Source: Allobacillus halotolerans (GTDB taxonomy: Bacteria > Bacillota > Bacilli > Bacillales > Alkalibacillaceae). From it: DNA of 64,000 bases. Positions 57,489-64,000 of this stretch are shown one piece after another; the stretch's first letter is position 1; every line of letters starts with the position of its first letter. A program made the translations under genes and the position numbers. The DNA lies in NCBI RefSeq assembly GCF_018967645.1, contig NZ_JAHLZF010000005.1:70057-134056 (forward strand), written 5' to 3'. Under the pieces are notes generated by a model that worked only from the letters and a program-made list of their open reading frames with translations, searched no databases and was not told the DNA's origin.

Positions 57489-57682
57489 TTTGAGTCCTCC
57501 TTCGGTATTTTCGAGGTCATTTCGTACGTGACACTCTCTATACTACCAAGGAGGGCTATTTTTGTGTAATCCCGTATAAGCTTATTTTTAGCTAAATTCT
57601 TTTATTACAGGAATGCTCCTATAACCATTTAACTACTTATATTCTACTATATTTATTGAATGGATGACACATTCTTGCTGTT

Positions 57683-58039
57683 TTATTTCCATTCCGATTC
57701 AAACGTCTCTTCTTTAAATCCTACTGTTGATTTTTTGCCATCCGTCACCAATGGACGTTTCATTAACATTCCATCTGATGCAAGTAGCTTGATTTTCTCA
57801 TCGTCAGACATGTCATCCAGCTTGTCTTTCAACCCTAATTCACGGTATTTTTTTCCTGATGTATTGAAGAATTTCTTGATCGGCAGATCGCTTTGTTCGA
57901 TAATCTTCTTCAATTCGGATTCACTTGGTGGGTTGTCGACAATATGTACTGATTCATAAGCTATATTGTTCTCATCCAACCATTTTAATGCTTTCCGACA
58001 TGTGCCGCATTTTGGATATTGATAGATCGTTACTGTCAT
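57683..58039 (-). CDS. yusI: ArsC/Spx-family protein YusI
   Basis: The 118-residue thioredoxin-like protein has IYQYPKCGTCRKALKWL with a CGTC pair and MLMKRPLVTDG, typical of the ArsC/Spx superfamily. It lacks the features needed to call it a true arsenate reductase. In B. subtilis YusI is of unknown function. Its usual neighbour gcvH is now separated by the IS element. Confidence 0.91.
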   Translation of the reverse strand: MTVTIYQYPKCGTCRKALKWLDENNIAYESVHIVDNPPSESELKKIIEQSDLPIKKFFNTSGKKYRELGLKDKLDDMSDDEKIKLLASDGMLMKRPLVTDGKKSTVGFKEETFESEWK

Positions 58040-58125
58040 CTGAAAACACCTCCACCGTTAGTTTAGCATATTTCCGTTTGGATGAGGGAAGACACAAGCT
58101 TTGGTTACTGTTGACGTAATGAAAA

Positions 58126-58167
58126 AACAATGCAAAACCTCAGCAGAAGGCACTCCACTGAGGTTTT
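58126..58167 (-). terminator. Intrinsic terminator after fadE
   Basis: AAACCTCAG/CTGAGGTTT forms a 9-bp stem with a 14-nt loop. On the minus strand TGCATTGTTTTTTC follows; on the plus strand TTG follows. It mainly serves the fad operon. Confidence 0.8.
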
Positions 58168-58188
58168 TGCAAATCTATTAACCGATCT

Positions 58189-59973
58189 TTAAACCGTATA
58201 TTTTTCTTCTTCAATCAATGTTTTCGCAATCTCGCGTTTTTTCTCAACTACGTTTGTTGGGTCATGACGAGTCAGTTTACGAAGGGCACCAAGCATCATG
58301 CGCAGACTGTCCCCAGAGTCACTCGCAACTAATGTTTCTTTTGCATCCGCTTCGATGCTGTTAAATGCTTCTTGAACATAAACTTGTGTGTAAAGAACTT
58401 TCTGTTTATGCTTTTCTTCGCCGTCTTTGTTGATTGCTTTTTCTGTACGAAGGATTGCAGCTTCCATATTGTAAATTTCGCCAGCCATATCAGCAATGTT
58501 CGCTAATAACTCTTGTTCCTGTTCTAACTTATCTTGGAACTTCTGAGCAGCGATTCCTGCAGCCAATAAGCCGATTTTCTTCGCGTTTTTCAGTAGGTAA
58601 CGCTCTTGTTCAAGTGTTTCGTCACCAACCGGTTCAGGCATCATTGTCATCAGCTCTTCTTGCAATGCTGTTGCTTTTTCAAGAAGTGGTAGCTGGCCTT
58701 TCATGGCTTTTTTCATGAATGTGCCTGGGACGAGCATACGGTTAATCTCGTTTGTTCCTTCAAAAATACGGTTGATTCTTGAATCACGGTACATACGCTC
58801 AACTTCATATTCTTGCATGAAGCCATAGCCACCGTGGATTTGAACAGCTTCATCAGCTGCATAATCAAGTAGTTCTGTTGCCATATATTTGTTCATGGAA
58901 CATTCGATTGCGTATTCCGCGATACTTTTCGCAACTTCTGATCCGTCGTTCAACTCTTCTTGGGATAAGCCACCCATACGCTGTTCAAAAAGACCAACTG
59001 TACGGTAAACGGAACTTTCGTTGGCATACGTACGAGCTGCCATATTTGCTAGTTTTTCTTGAATCATTCGGAAGCTTGAGATTGGTGTGTTGAACTGTTT
59101 ACGCTCGTTTGCATATTTCGTTGCGACTTCAATGGCACGTTTCGCACCACCGACGCCACCGATTGCTAGTTTATAACGACCAACGTTCAAAATGTTGAAC
59201 GCGATAATGTGACCACGGCCGATTTCACCGAGTACGTTTTCAACTGGTACTTCTGCATCTTCCAACACTAATGTACGTGTAGAAGAAGATTTGATTCCCA
59301 TTTTCTTCTCTTCAGGTCCAGTAGATACGCCAGGGAATTCACGTTCAACGATAAATGCTGTAAACTTATCGCCATCGACTTTCGCATAGACGACGAATAC
59401 GTCTGCGAATGCTGAGTTAGTGATCCACTGTTTTTCACCGTTAAGTACGTAATGAGTTCCCGCTTCATTTAACTTAGCTGTAGTACTTGCACCTAATGCG
59501 TCAGATCCTGAACCTGGCTCAGTCAATGCGTAAGCCGCTAACTTCTCACCAGTTGCCAGGACAGGTAGATATTTTTCTTTTTGTTCTTTGTTGCCGAAGA
59601 AAACGATTGGTAGCGAGCCGATACCAACGTGTGCACCGTGAGTGATGGAGAATCCACCAGCAAGGGACATTTTCTCAGTGATCAAGGAAGAACTGACTTT
59701 ATCCAATCCGAGTCCGCCGTATTCTTCTGGTACGTCTGCACCTAGAAGACCAAGCTCTCCTGCTTTTTTAAGCAAGTCAACAGACTTATCGAACTCATGA
59801 TTTTCCAAGTTATCAAGGACTGGCCAAACTTCACCTTTTACATACTCCTCCGTCGTTTTGGCAATCATTTTATGCTCACTTGTAAAATCCTCTGGTGTTA
59901 ACATATCTTCAGCAGCAATGTCTTCTACTAAGAAGCCTCCGCCTTTAATTACTTTTTCTTGTGTTTCGCTCAT
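58189..59973 (-). CDS. fadE: Acyl-CoA dehydrogenase FadE (YusJ)
   Basis: The 594-residue flavoenzyme oxidises acyl-CoA to trans-2-enoyl-CoA. Seen: YALTEPGSGSDALGASTTA, WITNSAFADVFVVYAK, NVGRYKLAIGGVGGAKRAIEVA and the helix with QIHGGYGFMQEYEVERMYRD. A C-terminal extension of about 190 residues is usual for this Bacillus type. The ATG at 59973 follows GGAGGGTAAACGT. It is the last gene of fadN-fadA-fadE. Confidence 0.95.
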   Translation of the reverse strand: MSETQEKVIKGGGFLVEDIAAEDMLTPEDFTSEHKMIAKTTEEYVKGEVWPVLDNLENHEFDKSVDLLKKAGELGLLGADVPEEYGGLGLDKVSSSLITEKMSLAGGFSITHGAHVGIGSLPIVFFGNKEQKEKYLPVLATGEKLAAYALTEPGSGSDALGASTTAKLNEAGTHYVLNGEKQWITNSAFADVFVVYAKVDGDKFTAFIVEREFPGVSTGPEEKKMGIKSSSTRTLVLEDAEVPVENVLGEIGRGHIIAFNILNVGRYKLAIGGVGGAKRAIEVATKYANERKQFNTPISSFRMIQEKLANMAARTYANESSVYRTVGLFEQRMGGLSQEELNDGSEVAKSIAEYAIECSMNKYMATELLDYAADEAVQIHGGYGFMQEYEVERMYRDSRINRIFEGTNEINRMLVPGTFMKKAMKGQLPLLEKATALQEELMTMMPEPVGDETLEQERYLLKNAKKIGLLAAGIAAQKFQDKLEQEQELLANIADMAGEIYNMEAAILRTEKAINKDGEEKHKQKVLYTQVYVQEAFNSIEADAKETLVASDSGDSLRMMLGALRKLTRHDPTNVVEKKREIAKTLIEEEKYTV

Positions 59974-59999
59974 ACGTTTACCCTCCAATAATTAATGTT

Positions 60000-61175
60000 T
60001 TATAGTAATTCAAATACGCCAGCTGCACCCATACCGCCACCGATACACATTGTGACGACGCCATATTTCACGTTACGACGTTTCATCTCATTCATTAATG
60101 AAACAGTCAGCTTCGTACCTGTACAACCGAGTGGGTGACCTAATGCAATTGCTCCACCGTTTACGTTAACGATGTTTTCATCTAATCCAAGTTCACGAAT
60201 GACTTGTAATGATTGAGAAGCAAATGCTTCGTTGAGTTCAAACAATCCGATATCCGACAATTCAAGACCAGCCATTTCTACTGCTTTCGGAATTGCTTTA
60301 ACTGGTCCGACCCCCATGATTTCAGGCTCGACACCTTGTACGGTGAATGAACGGAATTTCACAATTGGTGTCAGTCCTTCTTTCTCTGCTTTTTCACGGT
60401 CCATGACTAAAACTGATGCTGCACCATCACTCATTTGTGAAGCGTTACCAGCAGTGACGGACCCGCCCATAGTGAACGCAGGTCTCAATTTCGATAAAAC
60501 TTCAGGTGTTGTACCTGGACGCACACCTTCGTCTTTGGAAACTGTTACTGTCGTTTCATGAACTTTATTTTCTGGACCGACTTTGCGTTGTACAACATCA
60601 ACCGGAACGATTTCATCATCAAATTTACCTTCTTTTAATGCTTTCTCGGCACGCTCGTGGCTTCGAGCAGCAAAAGCATCTTGGTCTTCCCGGGAGATCC
60701 CGAATCGTTGTGCAACTTCCTCTGCTGTATGTCCCATTGACATGTAATAGCCTGGTGCATCTTCGACTAAGTCCAAGTTTGGTTTGATGACGTGTCCTCC
60801 CATCGGAATCAAACTCATGGATTCAGCTCCACCAGCGATAATCGTTTCCGCATTTCCAAGCATAATTCGCTCAGCTGCATAGGCAATACTTTGTAGTCCT
60901 GATGAACAATAACGATTGATTGTAATGCCAGGTACATCATGATCCAACCCAGCAAGACCTCCGATATTTCTTGCCATGTTCATCCCTTGTTCTGCTTCAG
61001 GCATCGCACAACCGATAATAATATCATCAATTGGGCCGTCATAATTGTTCGCTCGTTTCAATACTTCTTTTACTGTTACAGCGGAAAGATCATCTGGACG
61101 CGTGTTCGCAAATGATCCTTTCATCGCTTTACCGACAGGTGTTCTTGCACCTGCAACAATGACTGCTTCTCTCAC
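60000..61175 (-). CDS. fadA: Acetyl-CoA C-acyltransferase (3-ketoacyl-CoA thiolase) FadA (YusK)
   Basis: The 391-residue thiolase has the nucleophilic Cys in NRYCSSGLQSIA, the His in GHPLGCTGTKL and the second Cys in VVTMCIGGGMGAA. It starts at a GTG (61175) with GGGGGAGAAATT upstream. It cleaves 3-ketoacyl-CoA to acetyl-CoA in beta-oxidation. It is 40 bp after fadN. Confidence 0.95.
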   Translation of the reverse strand: MREAVIVAGARTPVGKAMKGSFANTRPDDLSAVTVKEVLKRANNYDGPIDDIIIGCAMPEAEQGMNMARNIGGLAGLDHDVPGITINRYCSSGLQSIAYAAERIMLGNAETIIAGGAESMSLIPMGGHVIKPNLDLVEDAPGYYMSMGHTAEEVAQRFGISREDQDAFAARSHERAEKALKEGKFDDEIVPVDVVQRKVGPENKVHETTVTVSKDEGVRPGTTPEVLSKLRPAFTMGGSVTAGNASQMSDGAASVLVMDREKAEKEGLTPIVKFRSFTVQGVEPEIMGVGPVKAIPKAVEMAGLELSDIGLFELNEAFASQSLQVIRELGLDENIVNVNGGAIALGHPLGCTGTKLTVSLMNEMKRRNVKYGVVTMCIGGGMGAAGVFELL

Positions 61176-61215
61176 AATTTCTCCCCCTTTTTTCGAATTG
61201 GAGTTGTTTCGTTTA

Positions 61216-63618
61216 TTAGTTACGTAGTGGTTTACCTTTCATCAACATATGTTGCATACGTTGTTGTGTTTTCGCTTCACCAATTAAGCTGATGAAAGCT
61301 TCACGTTCTAGATCAAGTAGATACTGTTCATCGACTATTGTTCCGTATGCTAGTTTTCCACCTGCAAGAACATAAGCCAATTTCTCAGCGATCTTCAAGT
61401 CATGCTCAGAAGCATAGCCTCCTTGGACAAGTCCTTTTGCTCCGAGTAACATCGCTGCATAGCCCGGTTCACCAACAACAGGTACCTTTTCACGTTTAGG
61501 CGCTTGGTAGCCTGCTTCTGACAAGCCAAGCACATTTTGTTTTGCGTCATAGATTAAGTGATCGCCATTGACACTGATTTTGTCATGGTTATCCAAGAAT
61601 CCGTTTTTACGTGCTTCAGCAGCTGAAGTTGAAACTTGTGCCATTGCCACTTTTTCAAATACGTCATTCGCCACTTTCGTTAAATCAAAATTAGGACCTT
61701 GCGGCAAACCGCGTAGTGACTTCAAGTAAAGCTCTTTCGTTCCGCCACCACCTGGAATTAAACCGACGCCAAATTCAACTAAGCCCATATACGTTTCTTG
61801 GGACGCTTGAATGCTCGCTGCTGGAAGACTGACTTCAGCGCCTCCACCTAGCGTCATCCCGAATGGCGCGACAACAACAGGCTTTTCATTGTATTTAATG
61901 TTCATCATTGTATCTTGAAACTGTTTAACGATCATTTCCAGCTCAATGAAGTTAAAGTCCTGTGCTTCCATCAACATCATTCCAAGGTTTGCACCAACAC
62001 AGAAATTCTTTCCTTGGTTGCCGATGACAAGACCTTTGTAATTTTTATTGACTTCCTCCAATGAATAGTTAATCATTTGAAGAATGTCTGGACCAATCGC
62101 ATTACTTTGCGAATGGAATTCAAGTAGTGCAACGTCATCTCCAAGATCAATCAAGCTAGCGCCTGAATTTTTCTTGATGACACCATGTGTTTCTTTGTGT
62201 AATTTCAAATTAATTTCTTTTGGATTGACGTCTTTTTCCACATATTCACCGTTGTGATAAAAATACTCTTTTCCGTTTTCGGATTTATAAAATGTTTCGA
62301 ATCCGCTTTCAAGCATTTCGTCAATCCAAGCAGGTACTTGTGCGCCTTCTTCTTTCATTCGTTCAACAGAAGATTTCACTCCGATTGCGTCCCACATTTC
62401 GAATGGTCCGAGCTGCCAACCGAAGCCCCATTTCATCGCTTCATCAATCGCCTTCACATCATCGGCAATTTCACCGAGTAATTCAGCGGAATAAATGAGC
62501 GTTGGTTTTGTAATATTCCAAACAAGATCGCCACCACGGTCGCCTTTTGCATTCACCAGTGCTTTTACTTTTCGTTTGGCACCTTTTTGTTGCTTGGCTT
62601 GACCGGTTGCTTCAGTTTTTAATTTTTTCTGTTCATCTTCATACTCCAAGGTTTCAGGGTTCAATTCATAAATGACACTGCCCTTCTCACCTTTTTTCTT
62701 CAGATAAAATCCTTTGCCAGCTTTGGCACCGATCATGCCTTTTTCATTCATCTTCTTCATGAATTCTGGCACTTCAAAAACTTGTTTTTCTTCACCTTCA
62801 ACTTGGTCGTACACGTTTTTGGCTACGTGAATAAACGTGTCCAAACCGACGACATCAAGCGTACGGAAAGTCGCACTCTTCGGACGACCAATCATAGGAC
62901 CAGTTACAGAGTCAACTTCACCAATGCTATATCCACCTTTGAGCATCTCTTGAACGGACACTAATAAGCCGTACGTTCCGATGCGGTTCGCGATAAAGTT
63001 TGGTGTATCTTTTGCTTCAACGACACCTTTACCAAGTACATCTTCACCGAATGCCTTCACGAATGAAAGGACTTCCGGATCTGTTTTCTCAGTCGGAATC
63101 ACTTCAAGAAGCTTCAGATAACGTGGCGGATTGAAAAAGTGCGTTCCAAGAAAATGCTTTTGAAAATCTTCCGAACGGCCTTCCACCATTGCATTAATCG
63201 AAATACCTGAAGTATTCGACGTAACGATCGTACCTTCTGTTCTGTGCTCTTCCACTTGTTCGAAAACCTTCTTTTTAATGTCCAAGTTTTCGACAACGAC
63301 TTCAATAATCCAGTCAACGTCTTTCAATTTCTCCATATCATCGTCAAAATTCCCAGTCGTAATTAGATCAAGGCTTTTTTGACTCGTGATTGGAGAAGGT
63401 TTTTGTTTTTTCAATTTTGCTTTACTTTCATTCGCTATACGGTTTCGGACAGCAGCGTCTTGTAATGTCAGACCCTTCTTTTCTTCCTTTTCCGTTAGCT
63501 CACGAGGAACAATATCTAACATCAATGTAGGTATTCCTACGTTTGCCAAATGTGCTGCAATTCCAGCTCCCATAACACCAGAGCCTAAAACAGCTGCACG
63601 CTTGATTTGACGGTTCAT
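61216..63618 (-). CDS. fadN: 3-hydroxyacyl-CoA dehydrogenase / enoyl-CoA hydratase FadN (YusL)
   Basis: The 800-residue multifunctional enzyme has the NAD-binding motif AVLGSGVMGAGIAAHLANVG at the N terminus and two HAD domains (HFFNPPRYLKLLEVIPT). A C-terminal enoyl-CoA hydratase follows (LVIGNQGKNFCVGANLGMM and GGGAEVSLPA). Order is dehydrogenase first, hydratase last, as in YusL. The ATG follows GGGGGAAGTTTC. It heads the FadR-controlled operon. Confidence 0.96.
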   Translation of the reverse strand: MNRQIKRAAVLGSGVMGAGIAAHLANVGIPTLMLDIVPRELTEKEEKKGLTLQDAAVRNRIANESKAKLKKQKPSPITSQKSLDLITTGNFDDDMEKLKDVDWIIEVVVENLDIKKKVFEQVEEHRTEGTIVTSNTSGISINAMVEGRSEDFQKHFLGTHFFNPPRYLKLLEVIPTEKTDPEVLSFVKAFGEDVLGKGVVEAKDTPNFIANRIGTYGLLVSVQEMLKGGYSIGEVDSVTGPMIGRPKSATFRTLDVVGLDTFIHVAKNVYDQVEGEEKQVFEVPEFMKKMNEKGMIGAKAGKGFYLKKKGEKGSVIYELNPETLEYEDEQKKLKTEATGQAKQQKGAKRKVKALVNAKGDRGGDLVWNITKPTLIYSAELLGEIADDVKAIDEAMKWGFGWQLGPFEMWDAIGVKSSVERMKEEGAQVPAWIDEMLESGFETFYKSENGKEYFYHNGEYVEKDVNPKEINLKLHKETHGVIKKNSGASLIDLGDDVALLEFHSQSNAIGPDILQMINYSLEEVNKNYKGLVIGNQGKNFCVGANLGMMLMEAQDFNFIELEMIVKQFQDTMMNIKYNEKPVVVAPFGMTLGGGAEVSLPAASIQASQETYMGLVEFGVGLIPGGGGTKELYLKSLRGLPQGPNFDLTKVANDVFEKVAMAQVSTSAAEARKNGFLDNHDKISVNGDHLIYDAKQNVLGLSEAGYQAPKREKVPVVGEPGYAAMLLGAKGLVQGGYASEHDLKIAEKLAYVLAGGKLAYGTIVDEQYLLDLEREAFISLIGEAKTQQRMQHMLMKGKPLRN

Positions 63619-63637
63619 GAAACTTCCCCCTATTCTT

Positions 63638-63655
63638 TGAATGAATACTCATTCA
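63638..63655. promoter_or_regulatory. FadR operator upstream of fadN
   Basis: TGAATGA-ATAC-TCATTCA is a perfect inverted repeat and matches the B. subtilis FadR (YsiA) site TGAATGANTANTCATTCA. On the minus strand it overlaps a -10-like TAAAAT (63660-63655) and lies below a -35-like TTGACT (63685-63680), although their 19-nt spacing is long. Long-chain acyl-CoA should relieve repression. Confidence 0.93.
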
Positions 63656-63810
63656 TTTTACTCGAAAATTTTTTTGGACAGTCAATGACTATCCAAAGTG
63701 TTCTATCTTATACTATAAATTATTTTCCGATAATTCGCAAACCATTTTATAATGATTATTCAAAATTTCTAACTTTTTATATCAAATCTAATTGCTTTTT
63801 TTGTCCTGCA

Positions 63811-63860
63811 TGAAGGGTAGAGCAATAGTTTCGACGCTACCCTTCAGGAAGTTTTTTATT
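63811..63860 (+). terminator. Orphan plus-strand intrinsic terminator
   Basis: A 10-bp stem TGAAGGGTAG/CTACCCTTCA with a 16-nt loop is followed by GGAAGTTTTTTATTT on the plus strand. No plus-strand gene precedes it in the 190 bp since the fadN promoter. A TATAAT at 63748-63753 with a weak -35 TTCCGA (63725-63730) could drive a transcript of about 95 nt ending here. Confidence 0.8.
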
Positions 63861-63864
63861 TGGT

Positions 63865-64000
63865 GGCTTGGACCGTTTATCGAGCGGCTGGAACAGCTGA
63901 TCGAGCGGCTCCGCGCGGTCGTCGAGCGGCTCAATGCGTTCGTCGAGCGGTTCAGCGCGTTTGTCGAGCGGTTTCACGCATTTATCGAGCGGTTCGGCGC
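63865..64000 (+). repeat. Tandem array J: at least six 21-bp units, TTTATCGAGC/GGCT family, cut by the window end
   Basis: GGCT or GGTT anchors fall at 63865, 63886, 63907, 63928, 63949, 63970 and 63991, each 21 bp apart. The core is TTTATCGAGCGGCT or TTCGTCGAGCGGTT with a variable seven-base part. It is close to arrays A and I but has GAGC for GAC. It begins 5 bp after the orphan terminator and runs off the window. Confidence 0.94.

Larger units (their letters stand above)
55980..57560 (-). mobile_element. IS110-family insertion sequence (ends approximate)
   Basis: One transposase gene (56202-57488) is flanked by noncoding DNA of about 215 bp on its 3' side and 70-170 bp on its 5' side. IS110 elements have no clear terminal inverted repeats or target duplications, so ends cannot be fixed here. 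A loosely similar stretch AGGAAGATAGTTGTATGATC (left) and AGGAGGGCTATTTTTGTGTA (right) occurs near both proposed ends. It splits the gcvH-yusI neighbourhood. Confidence 0.75.

Noticed and set aside
63607-63813. 68-residue plus-strand ORF between fadN and array J
   Set aside because: It starts inside fadN on the opposite strand, has no SD and covers the FadR operator and promoter.

Overview
The window is a chromosomal segment of a low-GC Gram-positive endospore former of the Bacillaceae. The gene order follows the Bacillus subtilis yui-yum-yuz-yut-yun-suf-met-yus region closely (pepA-yuiD-yuiC-yuiB-yumB-yumC; yutM-dapF-yuzB-yuzD-yutI; yutG-yutF-yutE; lytH; yunB-yunC-yunD-yunE; sufCDSUB; metNPQ; yusE-yusF-gcvH-yusI; fadNAE). 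Sporulation genes (lytH, yunB) and a glyoxylate shunt are present. Many proteins are rich in Asp/Glu, which would suit a salt-tolerant genus, but the genus cannot be fixed from this sequence alone.

Layout: 1-3.2 kb, riboflavin operon under an FMN riboswitch. 3.3-5.8 kb, VLRF1/aeRF1-type protein, deoD and bioY with a BirA operator. 6.1-12.2 kb, leucyl aminopeptidase, yuiBCD, type II NADH dehydrogenase with a Rex-like site, and the flavodoxin/ferredoxin reductase YumC. 12.6-19.8 kb, a NERD protein and the yut/yuz block with dapF and Fe-S proteins. 20-26.9 kb, a SWIM/SNF2 helicase, a possible guanidine-chemistry pair (YqcI/YcgG heme family plus DDAH family), YutD and LytH. 27-35.4 kb, an aromatic-acid-exporter-like protein, aceBA, an NSS transporter with its tiny MetS subunit, and an NhaC-type lysine transporter under a lysine riboswitch. 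35.5-44 kb, yunBCDE, an HD-GYP protein, flavohemoglobin, a luciferase-like monooxygenase and a DUF3219 protein. 44.2-49.5 kb, the SUF Fe-S operon. 50.5-53.9 kb, metNPQ under two tandem SAM riboswitches. 53.9-58 kb, thiol proteins, gcvH and an IS110-type element inserted between gcvH and yusI. 58-63.7 kb, the fadN-fadA-fadE beta-oxidation operon under a FadR operator.

The most unusual content lies between genes. Nine tandem arrays were found in 64 kb. Six have a unit of exactly 21 bp and three have a unit of 52 bp. Every array lies just beyond an intrinsic terminator, and within each sequence family the unit points the same way relative to that terminator. 21 and 52 bp are close to two and five turns of B-DNA. 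Two arrays 20 kb apart share homologous terminator-plus-array junctions. The three 52-bp arrays differ in sequence but share one architecture. This looks like a genome-wide set of transcription-unit 3'-end elements, similar in position to enterobacterial BIMEs but of a kind I do not recognise. Three short genes too small for ordinary ORF calling were also found: metS, a 31-residue Cys-rich peptide ahead of aceBA, and a small ORF near 50.5 kb.
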